DNA of 64,000 nucleotides from contig NZ_CZRP01000013.1 in assembly GCF_001458115.1 (NCBI RefSeq), positions 1,442,779-1,506,778 on the forward strand, in the 5' to 3' direction. The position numbers and the translations under genes were made by a program. Below are positions 52,935 through 62,102 of the stretch, in pieces. Positions within the stretch are counted from its first letter, which is position 1, and every line of letters begins with the position of its first letter. Under the pieces are notes generated by a model. That model searched no databases. It had not been told where the DNA came from and saw only the letters and a program-made list of their open reading frames with translations. Origin of the DNA: Gracilibacillus massiliensis (GTDB lineage Bacteria; Bacillota; Bacilli; Bacillales; Amphibacillaceae).

Positions 52935-53894
52935 TTAAGATGTATGCGAAACAAGAAATTCTGCTTTTCCTTCCAGACGATAATCTTGAATAGTAGCTGG
53001 TACGATAAAGTGATCACCTTTTTTAATATCAAACGATTGGTTATTGACTGTTATCGTTGCTTCACCCTCTACCAAACTCACCTGTAAGAAATCAGCTTCT
53101 CTTACTAATTCTACAGAACCGTTAAGATCCCAATGATAGACTGTAAAGTATTTCTCTTCAACTAATTTCTTTTCCGTTAAGCCTTGTTTTTCTTCAATGG
53201 TTTGCGTTAGTTCCGGCGTTTCATGTGGAACAGTGGTTACTTCTTTTGCTTGCTTTAAGTGTAATTCTCTTGTGTTTCCTTCTGAATCGGTTCGATCATA
53301 ATCATATACTCGGTAGGTTATGTCTGAGCTTTGCTGTGTTTCTAGGATGACAATTCCTTTACCAATAGCGTGAATCGTTCCACTTGGTACATAAACAAAA
53401 TCGCCTTTCTTTACTTTTACTTTTCGTAATAACTGATCCCACTTCCCTTGATCAATCATTTCGGTTAATTCTTGTCTTGATTGGGCATGATGACCGATGA
53501 TTAATTCTGCATCATCTTCAGCACTTAATACATACCAGCATTCTGTTTTTCCGTATGCTTCATTTGCTACTTCTCTTGCATATTGATCATTTGGGTGTAC
53601 TTGCACTGATAAATTATCATTTGCGTCTAATATTTTTATTAACAGTGGATAAGCTTCGGTGTTATCCACAGCCTTATTGAATAGTTCCCCGTGGTTTTTC
53701 CATGCATCTAATAACGTTTTGCCTTTTAATTCACCATTTACGATTTTACTTGGTCCGTTTTCATGTGCTGAGATCGCCCATGCCTCACCAGTTCTTTGAT
53801 AGGGAATGGTGTATTGAAACTCTGTATGTAGCTTTTGTCCACCCCAAATCCGTTCCTGAAAGTTCGGTTGCAGAAAAATTGGTTCTTGATACAT
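52935..53894 (-). CDS. manA: Mannose-6-phosphate isomerase, class I
   Basis: 319 aa. Zinc-site motifs: VQVHPNDQYAREVANEAYGK with TECWYVL, and GTIHAIGKGIVILETQQSSD. The cupin C-terminal part ends in KKGDHFIVPATIQDY. Interconverts mannose-6-phosphate and fructose-6-phosphate. It has its own terminator. No PTS mannose genes adjoin. Length matches Bacillus ManA/Pmi. Confidence 0.94.
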   Translation of the reverse strand: MYQEPIFLQPNFQERIWGGQKLHTEFQYTIPYQRTGEAWAISAHENGPSKIVNGELKGKTLLDAWKNHGELFNKAVDNTEAYPLLIKILDANDNLSVQVHPNDQYAREVANEAYGKTECWYVLSAEDDAELIIGHHAQSRQELTEMIDQGKWDQLLRKVKVKKGDFVYVPSGTIHAIGKGIVILETQQSSDITYRVYDYDRTDSEGNTRELHLKQAKEVTTVPHETPELTQTIEEKQGLTEKKLVEEKYFTVYHWDLNGSVELVREADFLQVSLVEGEATITVNNQSFDIKKGDHFIVPATIQDYRLEGKAEFLVSHTS

Positions 53895-53979
53895 AAATAG
53901 ACTCTCCCTTATCGTTTCTGTTCTATCTTACTAAAAAGATACTACCTTCTATATGTAAAATCAATTTATATCTATTACT

Positions 53980-54208
53980 TTATCCACATTTTTGTTCCCA
54001 ATGCACGAAAATCAACAGTTATTAACAGATCTACAGCAAAATCATAGGCTTATCCACAAACTTATACACATACTCACATTTTTTTCGTATATATCGTATC
54101 GGAATTTATGTTCTCCACCATATATAGAATTTAACCCAAAACACAATCCACAAGATGTGAATAACTCATAAAAAATGTGGATAACAACTTTTAAAATTGT
54201 TATCCACA
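53980..54208. other. DnaA-box cluster
   Basis: TTATCCACA occurs at 53980 (+), 54050 (+), 54176 (-) and 54200 (+); TTATACACA at 54062 (+); TTATTCACA at 54156 (-). Six boxes in 229 bp of AT-rich, gene-free DNA between manA and htrC. The last two consensus boxes are the arms of a perfect hairpin. The dnaA gene is not in the window, so this may be a DnaA-titrating cluster of the kind known near the Bacillus subtilis origin rather than oriC itself. Confidence 0.75.
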
Positions 54209-54213
54209 CATTA

Positions 54214-55446
54214 TTAATACGATAAAGATGATAATGCTACTGTTGTTTCACGTTGCTCTCCATCACGATAATAGGTAATCGTTAAGTTATCACCTATTGT
54301 TTTTTCTGAATAGAGATGTTTTCTTAAATCGACAATATTTTCAATGGCTTCGCCGTCAAGGTTGGTTATTACATCATAGGCTTCAAGTCCACCTTTGTCA
54401 GCCGGTGACATCGGCTCAACACTTCTAATATAAATGCCACCCTCTACACTCTCAGGCAGATTTAAGCTACGTTCCCACTCTACTTGTGCGATGTCGTTTA
54501 ACGAATAGGCTTCTACCCCTAAATAAGCACGATTAACTTCTCCATCTTTTTCAAGTTCCTCAATAATAGGTATGGCGTCATCAATTGGTATGGCAAAACC
54601 AATACCTTCAACGGCAGATTGTGCAATTTTCATTGAATTGATCCCAATTAATTGCCCTTCCATATTTAATAACGCCCCACCACTATTACCAGGATTAATC
54701 GCTGCGTCTGTCTGAATAACTTCCGCTTGCCAATCCGCTCTACCATCCATATTAAAATCTTGTGGGATAGCACGTTGTTTTCCGCTAATAATACCTTGCG
54801 TTACCGAACCAGATAAATGCATTCCAAGCGGATTTCCGATCGCGATTGCTGGTTCGCCAACATGAACGTTTGCGGAATTACCTAATTCGATTGCTTTCGT
54901 TACATAACTAGCATCCATTTCAATCACGGCTAAATCCGTGTATAAATCACTACCGACAACTGTTGCTTCTACCTTTTCTTCATCTGAGAGGACAACCTCA
55001 ATTTGATCAGCTTCTTGTATGACATGATAATTGGTCACAATAAACGCACGATCGCCTTCGATTTTATAAATGACACCAGATCCAGTTCCTTCTTCGCCAG
55101 ACTCTTCCTGTTGCCAGAAATCTAATTGATTTTGAATATTGGTAACGCCAACCACTGCTGGAGATACTTCTGCGACAATTTCTGAGATTCTAGTCGATAT
55201 ATCCACTGCTACATTTGTCACACTTGTTGGTGACGGGGTGTTACCCTCTATTTCACTACTGTACGATGACTCTGTAGGATCACTGCCGATAATTACTTGG
55301 TATGGCAGGAGGTTGTTGGTGACCAAAGACGGTAACAGTACCGCAAATAAAAACGCCCCTAATACAACACCAATGATAAAAGGCATCAGCCATTTATTTT
55401 TCTTTTGTTTTTGTCTGGACAAATAATGGTCATCATAGTAGCCCAT
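54214..55446 (-). CDS. htrC: HtrA-type serine protease of the wal operon
   Basis: 410 aa. One membrane helix near 19-41 anchors it. The trypsin-like domain has His in FIVTNYHVIQEADQ, Asp in YTDLAVIEM and Ser in DAAINPGNSGGALLNMEGQ. A PDZ domain (about 310-405) closes it. Extracytoplasmic quality-control protease. It follows walJ by 21 bp and ends the operon as in other Bacillaceae (YycK/HtrC). Confidence 0.93.
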   Translation of the reverse strand: MGYYDDHYLSRQKQKKNKWLMPFIIGVVLGAFLFAVLLPSLVTNNLLPYQVIIGSDPTESSYSSEIEGNTPSPTSVTNVAVDISTRISEIVAEVSPAVVGVTNIQNQLDFWQQEESGEEGTGSGVIYKIEGDRAFIVTNYHVIQEADQIEVVLSDEEKVEATVVGSDLYTDLAVIEMDASYVTKAIELGNSANVHVGEPAIAIGNPLGMHLSGSVTQGIISGKQRAIPQDFNMDGRADWQAEVIQTDAAINPGNSGGALLNMEGQLIGINSMKIAQSAVEGIGFAIPIDDAIPIIEELEKDGEVNRAYLGVEAYSLNDIAQVEWERSLNLPESVEGGIYIRSVEPMSPADKGGLEAYDVITNLDGEAIENIVDLRKHLYSEKTIGDNLTITYYRDGEQRETTVALSSLSY

Positions 55447-55467
55447 TACTTCACCTTCTTTACTAAA

Positions 55468-56265
55468 TTACACTACTTCATAGATCGGCGTTGGTACTTT
55501 TGGATCTGTATCATGTAGTGATAATTGATCGCCAAGTGCAAAACCATAGTCCGTTAAACCATTTTCCACTGACATTCTTGCTAAATCCTTCATGTTATTA
55601 TCTTTGCTTAAATGGGCCAAATAAATACGTTTAGTTTCATTTTCAATGATATCCTTTAATGCGATCGCACAGTCTTCGTTTGAAACATGACCACTATCGC
55701 CCAAGATACGTCGTTTGACGCTCCAAGGATAGCGCCCCATTCTCAGCATTCCTACATCATGGTTTGCTTCGAAAATAAGCGCGTCTGCTCCTTGTACGGT
55801 TTTTTTGATTCTTTCCGATACATACCCTAAATCCGTTACAAGGGCCACTTTCTTTCCATTATGATGGAAGGTATAAAACATTGGCTCTGCCGCATCGTGC
55901 GAAACAGCAAAGGATTCTACATCGATATCACCAAATGTTTTCGTTTCTTCCATGTTAAAGACAAACTTTTGATCCAATTCAATTTTTCCGATTGCATGAT
56001 CCATTGCCTTCCACGTCTTTTCGTTGGCATATATCGGCAAATTATACTTTCTTGCAAATATGCCCAGACCCTTAATATGGTCACTATGTTCGTGTGTTAC
56101 TAATATTTTCGACAAACTATTTGGATCTACATTAATTTCTGAAAATAAACGAGTCATTTCCTTACCACTTAATCCCGCATCCACTAATATCTTTTCTTTC
56201 TCGGTCCCGATATAAAAAGCATTCCCCGTACTACCGGATGCTAATACACTAAAATGAAAAGTCAT
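55468..56265 (-). CDS. walJ: Metallo-beta-lactamase-fold exonuclease WalJ
   Basis: 265 aa. Metal ligands in [29 protein letters not shown] and [14 protein letters not shown]. This is YycJ/WalJ, conserved with walRK and linked to DNA-repair/replication coordination with cell division in related species. 3 bp after walI. Cytoplasmic. Confidence 0.93.
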   Translation of the reverse strand: MTFHFSVLASGSTGNAFYIGTEKEKILVDAGLSGKEMTRLFSEINVDPNSLSKILVTHEHSDHIKGLGIFARKYNLPIYANEKTWKAMDHAIGKIELDQKFVFNMEETKTFGDIDVESFAVSHDAAEPMFYTFHHNGKKVALVTDLGYVSERIKKTVQGADALIFEANHDVGMLRMGRYPWSVKRRILGDSGHVSNEDCAIALKDIIENETKRIYLAHLSKDNNMKDLARMSVENGLTDYGFALGDQLSLHDTDPKVPTPIYEVV

Positions 56266-56268
56266 TTC

Positions 56269-57204
56269 TTACTCCACTCCGTTTGTTAACTCTATATTGT
56301 CTAGTAGTCTTTCTAAAAGTTGTTCTAAATCTTCTTCTTCCCAATCTTCATTGCTTGCTTCGATGACAGCTGAACTTCCTTCAACAAAATATTCTGCTAT
56401 CTGATCCTTCATTTCGATGATAAATTCATTCTTCTCTCTGATTGTATAATGACTTTCAACAGCATTCACATAGAAATGTTCGTCATTATTTACTTCAAAC
56501 TCCCAGGTAGGAGCTAGCATTTGCACACCATTTGGTAATGGTAATAAGTTGTGATAACCAAGCCTTACTTCTTTGGTAATTTCATCACCTGATACAATAT
56601 TACCTTCACTAAAATACAATCCAGTAAGTGCATCAAATGGTTTATTAATTTCCTCTTGTTCGGTTTCCTCGTCCGCTTTTTCCAACATTGTTTGTACATA
56701 ATGAACCACTTCATTTTGTTCATTTTCCTGAATTAACAAGACACCGCTCAAATTAAAATAGATTGGACGATCAATTGTTTGGAAAAATATGTGCGTATTC
56801 GTCTTTTCATCTTTTCCAAAATACTGATAGCTGTCGAAATTCCAAATATGTTCGCTCAATGCTTCTGTATTTTCTTCGACACTTATTGCTAAGGGAGATT
56901 CCATTTGTGAAATAATCAAATGATTATCAATAACTATATTATTTTGATCGGGCAACTCCATTATTTCTTTCGTTTCTTCTTCGGTAAATTCCTTACGTTG
57001 AGCATATAACATTGCTTCCTCTGCTGGAGGTTCCTCGGGAATATGATCTAAACCATTCACATTATTTCTGACATTTTCTTCTCTTGACATATCTTCTATT
57101 AAAGGTAAATCACCTGTTAAATTTTCTAAAAAATGATTTAACAAAAATATATTTAGGATAAGAAAACAAAGAATGAAAAGTGTTTTAATTTGTCCCCATT
57201 GCAT
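56269..57204 (-). CDS. walI: WalI, membrane regulator of WalK
   Basis: 311 aa from the ATG at 57204, which has AAGGAGGG upstream. The frame starts earlier (57240) but inside walH. Short N-terminus MQWGQIKTLFILCF, then a membrane helix near 6-26 and an extracellular YycI domain. With WalH it binds the WalK membrane helices and tunes kinase activity. It overlaps walH by 20 bp. Confidence 0.9.
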   Translation of the reverse strand: MQWGQIKTLFILCFLILNIFLLNHFLENLTGDLPLIEDMSREENVRNNVNGLDHIPEEPPAEEAMLYAQRKEFTEEETKEIMELPDQNNIVIDNHLIISQMESPLAISVEENTEALSEHIWNFDSYQYFGKDEKTNTHIFFQTIDRPIYFNLSGVLLIQENEQNEVVHYVQTMLEKADEETEQEEINKPFDALTGLYFSEGNIVSGDEITKEVRLGYHNLLPLPNGVQMLAPTWEFEVNNDEHFYVNAVESHYTIREKNEFIIEMKDQIAEYFVEGSSAVIEASNEDWEEEDLEQLLERLLDNIELTNGVE

Positions 57205-58543
57205 TTGTATTCCCTCCTTGACTAGCAGAAGTAGCATCACTGGTTACATATTCCCATCCAGCATGTGTTTCAATAATCCAAGTTGGGATTAAATCGAAAA
57301 CTTGCCCTCCTTGTTCAATCCGATAACCTAGTTGAATATCTAAAATCTGATTATAGGAAATATCCTCACTTCGCTCTAAGTACTTAATTAATTCTTCCCC
57401 TTGCATTAAAGAAGTAGGTGTACGATCATAAGAAAACGTTAATTGCATGAGAGGGCGCGCATATTGATATTCACTTAGGTTTCGATACTCCACAGACATT
57501 GATGCGAAACCTTGATTAGAGAAAATCGGATAGTTGTCATAAACCATTCGATATTCAATCCAATTGCTGATTTCATTTAAATTATACAAGCGATATTGAA
57601 TACTTTGATCTACTAGCCAACCATTATGAGCATTAATATACTCAATCGAATTGGAAAGAAGATAATCAGCAATATTACTATTTCCATTCTGTTGTTGCAT
57701 GCCTTGGTCTTGCAAATTTTCCGATGTAGTCGGATCTGTGAATTCCATGGCATGTCCCTTTACAGCTAGCTCTCTGTAGCCATCACTGTATACCTCACCG
57801 CCTTCATAGTTTGGTGAGCTTGCAACATTAGAAGTATTCGGGAAAAAGATCTCTAGGAAATTTAGCGAATCAGGGTTAATTGTCTCATAACGAAACTTAC
57901 GCCCCATAATATTCGGTTCTGTTGGAATATAGACTATATTATTAGTTAACTCTACTTCTAGATAAGGAGTAAAATCATGAACTAAATGGAGACGATTAAA
58001 ATACTCTGCAACTTCAGACATATTTTGAACATTAGCTCGAATATCAATTCCATCCGATTCACTATTATCAAAAACGATTTGCTGATTTGTCACATCTTCA
58101 TCTACAACCAAATAAACCTTTTTGAATTTACTATCGATCACCATACTATCATCTGTTGAAAATACTTCATTTATTTGGGAAGAAGGAAGCGAGGTTGGGA
58201 AAATAATTTCAATCATCTTTTCCGTTTCCTCTTTATTAAACTCCTCTTCCTCTGAAATCATTTCAAAATCATAAAGAGACCATTCTGAAATATCGTTAAA
58301 CACAGATAATTCGGTTTCTTTTTCCGTAAAACCCATTAAAGAATCTCTATCATGTATAACAATTTGAGAGGGTTGAATCAAGTCGTTTTTTGTTAATTCA
58401 GCACCATTTAATTGAGCATCTGCTGCTTGATCTCTTCTAGAATTTTCATAATTCCCCTGGTAATTCCATATACCTAACGTTAATAACAAACTTAATGAAA
58501 CTAAAAAGACGAGCAACACCGTTTTTAGCAGTTCTATTTTCAT
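57185..58543 (-). CDS. walH: WalH, membrane regulator of WalK
   Basis: 452 aa. A membrane helix near 7-27 (TVLLVFLVSLSLLLTLGIW) and a large extracellular YycH domain. It overlaps walK by 4 bp (ATGA) and walI by 20 bp, so the cluster is tightly coupled. Restrains or activates WalK together with WalI, depending on the species. Confidence 0.9.
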   Translation of the reverse strand: MKIELLKTVLLVFLVSLSLLLTLGIWNYQGNYENSRRDQAADAQLNGAELTKNDLIQPSQIVIHDRDSLMGFTEKETELSVFNDISEWSLYDFEMISEEEEFNKEETEKMIEIIFPTSLPSSQINEVFSTDDSMVIDSKFKKVYLVVDEDVTNQQIVFDNSESDGIDIRANVQNMSEVAEYFNRLHLVHDFTPYLEVELTNNIVYIPTEPNIMGRKFRYETINPDSLNFLEIFFPNTSNVASSPNYEGGEVYSDGYRELAVKGHAMEFTDPTTSENLQDQGMQQQNGNSNIADYLLSNSIEYINAHNGWLVDQSIQYRLYNLNEISNWIEYRMVYDNYPIFSNQGFASMSVEYRNLSEYQYARPLMQLTFSYDRTPTSLMQGEELIKYLERSEDISYNQILDIQLGYRIEQGGQVFDLIPTWIIETHAGWEYVTSDATSASQGGNTNAMGTN

Positions 58544-60375
58544 CTTCTACTACCTCGCTTTCTGTTCATGAGCGGTAGTGTAAAATTAATAGTCGTTCCT
58601 TGTCCTTCTTTACTAGTTGCCCAAATTTTTCCGTGGTGTACGTCAATTATTTCCTTGGAAATAGCTAGCCCTAAACCAGTTCCTCCAAGTTCACGTGATC
58701 TTGCCTTATCTACACGATAAAAACGTTCAAATATTTTATCTAATTTTTCACGGGCTATCCCTAACCCTTGATCACTAATACTGATTCGTAATCGATTTTG
58801 TTCTTTTACAGCTTGGAAGGAAATTTTTCCGCCTTCTGGTGAATATTTAATCGCATTCGATAGAATATTGTCTGTTACTTGTGTTATTTTATCTTGATCA
58901 ACCCAAACAAATATCCGTTCATTCGGGATTTTACGTTCAAAATCAATTAGTTCTGTCTTATTCATTTCAAATCGATCTAGAATATGGTGTAAGACAGGGA
59001 CAATATCGATTTTTTCTTTGAAAATTGCACTTTCCTTATGATCCATTTTAGATAATTGTAATAAATCGTTAACTAACCGAATCATTCTTTCCGTTTCATT
59101 TTGAGTTACTTGTATAAATTGTGGTGCTAATTCTTTATCTTCCAATGCACCACCATCTGTCAGCGCTTCTAAATAACTTCTCATTGTGGTTAATGGTGTT
59201 CTTAATTCATGTGAAACATTGGAAACAAATTCTTTCCGTTCGCGATCCACTTTCTCTTGTTCGGTAACATCACTGATCACCGTAATTAATCCCGAAAAGT
59301 TGCCTTCTTCATCTTGTACGATGGAAAAGTTTGCTTTCATTAAAAATAATTGATCCTCATCACTAAAATCAATTGTCAAAGAACCTGTTTCTTCTAATTC
59401 CTGTACATTAATTACTTTATCTTCTATCTGCAGAATTTCCACGATCGGTTGTCCCTTAGCTTCATGGAGTGTCATACCAATGAGATGGGTAGCAGGATCA
59501 TTCATTAACGTAATCCTTCCATGTTCATCAGTTGCGATCACACCATCAGACATATTAGAAAGGACGGAACTTAACTTTCTTCGTTCTTCTTCTGTTGTTT
59601 GATTTGCTAATTTTAAACGATCATTCATATCATTAAATGTAATTGCCAATTGGCCAATTTCATCTTGCCCATAAACATTTACCTTTTTTGTGAAATCTCC
59701 TCTTGCCATTACCATTGCCTGTTTTCGCATCTCGGTTATAGGTTTGGTAATGGTGCGAGCTACCAAAACCCCTAAAATGATAGATACGAATGTTGCTAGA
59801 ATCGTGCCATTAAGAAAAATACGATTAATTTCTTCTAGTTGCGTATATACCTCTTCAATGGAGGATTCGGTATAGATAGCACCAACCGGAACATCTCCAT
59901 CCATGATAGGTATCGTCCGAACTAAAACTCGATCCTTGGCATTCCTTTTTATATCCTCTTTTTGTTGTCCATGAACGACAGCTAAACGAATACTTGTATT
60001 ACCCGATATTTTTTTGCCTATCATATCAAGGCGATTGGCACCAAGTACACGAAATTGAGAATCGATCACTTTTAAATCAGAAAAAATCTCACCAGAATAT
60101 GTTGATCCAGAATACCTTGAGGTTATATTCCGTACTTCTTCTTGTAAGGTTAGACTCTCTTCATCATCTGATCGTTCTTTTAGAAAGGCCTCCTCTAAAT
60201 TGCTTTCCAATACATTTAATCTTTCCTCAACATTCTGATAATGGTTGTTATATAAACTATCCTCTAATTTTTGTGCAAAATAGGTACCAATTACTTGAAT
60301 TGCTAATAACAAAAATAAAGTGAGAATAACAATAATTTTTAGCCGAATCGACTGAAAAAAGCTAACTCTTTTCAT
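58540..60375 (-). CDS. walK: WalK sensor histidine kinase
   Basis: 611 aa. Membrane helices near 10-30 and 183-205 flank an extracellular PAS-like domain. Then come HAMP (about 206-258), PAS (about 265-370), H-box FVSNVSHELRTPLTTMRSYL, N-box DNILSNAIKYSPEGG and G-boxes ISDQGLGIAREK and GTGLGLAISKEI. Essential kinase for cell-wall homeostasis in low-GC Gram-positives. It follows walR by 6 bp. Confidence 0.97.
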   Translation of the reverse strand: MKRVSFFQSIRLKIIVILTLFLLLAIQVIGTYFAQKLEDSLYNNHYQNVEERLNVLESNLEEAFLKERSDDEESLTLQEEVRNITSRYSGSTYSGEIFSDLKVIDSQFRVLGANRLDMIGKKISGNTSIRLAVVHGQQKEDIKRNAKDRVLVRTIPIMDGDVPVGAIYTESSIEEVYTQLEEINRIFLNGTILATFVSIILGVLVARTITKPITEMRKQAMVMARGDFTKKVNVYGQDEIGQLAITFNDMNDRLKLANQTTEEERRKLSSVLSNMSDGVIATDEHGRITLMNDPATHLIGMTLHEAKGQPIVEILQIEDKVINVQELEETGSLTIDFSDEDQLFLMKANFSIVQDEEGNFSGLITVISDVTEQEKVDRERKEFVSNVSHELRTPLTTMRSYLEALTDGGALEDKELAPQFIQVTQNETERMIRLVNDLLQLSKMDHKESAIFKEKIDIVPVLHHILDRFEMNKTELIDFERKIPNERIFVWVDQDKITQVTDNILSNAIKYSPEGGKISFQAVKEQNRLRISISDQGLGIAREKLDKIFERFYRVDKARSRELGGTGLGLAISKEIIDVHHGKIWATSKEGQGTTINFTLPLMNRKRGSRR

Positions 60376-60381
60376 AAGACA

Positions 60382-61086
60382 TTACTCCTGTTCAGGATTA
60401 CGCAAATAATAGCCGACACCTCTTCTAGTAACGATCCATAAAGGATTACTCGGATTGTCTTCAATTTTCTCTCGGAGCCTTCTAACGGTGACATCTACCG
60501 TTCGCACATCTCCATAATAATCATAACCCCAAACAGTTTCTAGCAAATGTTCTCTTGTCATGACTTGTCCAATATGACGTGCTAGATAATGAAGTAATTC
60601 AAATTCACGATGGGTTAATTCGATGTATTCGCCATCTTTGGTAACGGTATAGGCATCTGGATGAATAACCAATGTTCCGATCGAAATATCTTTTGTATCC
60701 CTTTTTTGATTGGCTGGCTCTACTTGTAGTCGTCTCAGATTCGCCTTCACTCTTGCCACTAACTCTCTGTTACTAAAAGGCTTTGTTACATAGTCATCTG
60801 CACCTAATTCTAGTCCTAACACTTTATCGATCTCAGCGTCTTTCGCTGTTAACATAATGATAGGCATACTATGCGTTTTTCTTACTTCACGGCATACTTC
60901 ATTGCCGTCTTTATTTGGTAACATAATATCTAACAGAATTAAATCTGGATCTTTAGTAGTTGCTAATTCAATTGCCTCGTCACCGTCATAGGCACATAAA
61001 ACTTCGTAACCTTCTTTTTCTAAATTGAATTTTAATATATCTGCAATAGGCTTTTCGTCATCTACAACTAATATTTTTTGACTCAT
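60382..61086 (-). CDS. walR: WalR essential response regulator
   Basis: 234 aa. Receiver with acceptor Asp in [18 protein letters not shown], Thr in [10 protein letters not shown], Lys in [15 protein letters not shown]. OmpR-type winged helix with [20 protein letters not shown] and [16 protein letters not shown]. First gene of the operon. Controls autolysin and wall genes. The adjacent M23 peptidase is a typical target. Promoter see 61129-61157. Confidence 0.97.
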   Translation of the reverse strand: MSQKILVVDDEKPIADILKFNLEKEGYEVLCAYDGDEAIELATTKDPDLILLDIMLPNKDGNEVCREVRKTHSMPIIMLTAKDAEIDKVLGLELGADDYVTKPFSNRELVARVKANLRRLQVEPANQKRDTKDISIGTLVIHPDAYTVTKDGEYIELTHREFELLHYLARHIGQVMTREHLLETVWGYDYYGDVRTVDVTVRRLREKIEDNPSNPLWIVTRRGVGYYLRNPEQE

Positions 61087-61128
61087 AAAAGCACGTCCTT
61101 TTTAAAATTAAATTTTCCTTCATGTTCT

Positions 61129-61157
61129 ATTCTAACCGAAAATAGCAAAAATGTCTT
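61129..61157 (-). promoter_or_regulatory. Candidate walR promoter
   Basis: On the minus strand AAGACA (61152-61157) and TAGAAT (61129-61134) are 17 bp apart, about 43 bp ahead of the ATG. The -35 matches TTGACA at four of six positions. The 52-bp tandem repeats begin directly upstream of it. Confidence 0.5.
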
Positions 61158-61437
61158 ATCGTATTGTACGCTGTTTATTTGAAAAACGAAGCGCTAGTTT
61201 CTTTGTTTTAGATGATATATTGGTTTATCAGACAGAAGAGTGCTTCTTCTCCGTTTGTTTTGGGCGATATGTTGGTTTATCGGACATTAGACTGCCTCTT
61301 CTCCGCTTGGTTTGGGCGATATATTGGTTTATCGGACATTAGACTGCCTCTTCTCCGCTTGGTTTGGGCGATATATTGGTTTATCGGACATTAGACTGCC
61401 TCTTCTCCGCTTGGTTTGGGCGATATGTTGGTTTTTA
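61158..61437. repeat. 52-bp tandem repeat upstream of walR
   Basis: GGGCGATAT blocks begin at 61262, 61314, 61366 and 61418, exactly 52 bp apart. The units share GGTTTATCGGACATTAGACT and CCTCTTCTCCGCTTGG. The units at 61314 and 61366 are identical and the one at 61262 differs by one base. A diverged unit precedes at about 61210 and traces of another near 61158. The short open frames across it are artefacts of the repeat. Confidence 0.88.
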
Positions 61438-61511
61438 TTAAGAAAACCTTGCATTCGCTTAGCCTTTAGTTAGTGCTGAAGCTGTTCCAATCACTATTTT
61501 TACTAAAGTGT

Positions 61512-61529
61512 GAAAAAAACCCTTGCTAC
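61512..61529 (-). terminator. Distal half of a terminator split by the IS3 element
   Basis: GTAGCAAGGGT followed by TTTTTTTC on the minus strand. Its partner arm ACCCTTGTTAC lies at 63508-63518, beyond the IS. Joined, they would give an 11-bp stem with one G-U pair and a T-tail, correctly placed 38 bp after the M23 peptidase stop. Confidence 0.7.
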
Positions 61530-61631
61530 TTTTTAAAGTGGACCCTATGTCAAGGACACTTTGAAAAAAACCACTAACTTTCATCACTCATACCTCTTAT
61601 ACTTGTTCCATAGGAGGAGCGATGACATGTC

Positions 61632-61665
61632 AAAGCACACGCTCAAAACCGAGAGCGTGTGCTTT
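61632..61665 (+). terminator. Hairpin after a strong SD inside the IS3 element
   Basis: AAAGCACACGCTC and GAGCGTGTGCTTT form a perfect 13-bp stem. AGGAGGAGCG followed by ATGACATG stands just upstream (61612-61629), and the two ATGs open only very short frames that run through the hairpin. It looks like a leader or attenuator in front of the next gene. Confidence 0.6.
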
Positions 61666-61676
61666 TGTCATCCAAT

Positions 61677-62102
61677 ATGATGATGAATTATTCTAAAAGT
61701 TTAATCACACTAGAGTTTTCCGTTTTCCAAGAAGAGCACAGGTTAGGAACCTATCCAAATTGGATGGTAAGATATTTTGAAATCCTTTCAGAAAAAGAAC
61801 AATGGCAATACTTTTTAGAATATCGACAGGTAACCTACCAAATGATTTCTACATCGTACTTCATTGATCAGTTAAAATGGATCTTGAAACATTCATCCAT
61901 TGAATTAGAGTACGACCTATATGTACAGGCAATGTTGGACCCTGATTTTTCTGTAAATGATGTTTTTCAATCAGGGCGATTTGATGAACTGCATAAAAAA
62001 TATGGGCAACGATTTAAAGAAGATTTCAGTTCTGTTTTTGAACCGTTGGAACCTCCGGTGTCTTCACTAGATGAGCAAGAGGATAATCTCCCGTTTGAAT
62101 AA
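61677..62102 (+). CDS. Unknown protein carried within the IS3 element
   Basis: 141 aa from the first of three ATGs at 61677. No clear ribosome binding site. Sequence LITLEFSVFQEEHRLGTYPN, WQYFLEYRQVTYQMISTSYF and an acidic end DEQEDNLPFE. Mostly helical, acidic, soluble. It overlaps the 3' end of OrfB by 77 bp in the opposite direction. Not recognised. It could be a passenger gene or a chance frame, although 141 codons without stop in AT-rich DNA argues for a gene. Confidence 0.5.
   Translation: MMMNYSKSLITLEFSVFQEEHRLGTYPNWMVRYFEILSEKEQWQYFLEYRQVTYQMISTSYFIDQLKWILKHSSIELEYDLYVQAMLDPDFSVNDVFQSGRFDELHKKYGQRFKEDFSSVFEPLEPPVSSLDEQEDNLPFE

Noticed and set aside
53980-54208. DnaA-box cluster as oriC itself
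   Set aside because: dnaA and dnaN are not in the window and no DNA-unwinding element with a DnaA-trio could be identified, so only a cluster is claimed.
61151-61394. Two open frames of about 60 codons across the 52-bp repeats
   Set aside because: The frames are open only because the repeated unit lacks stops in those phases; the peptides are translations of the repeat.
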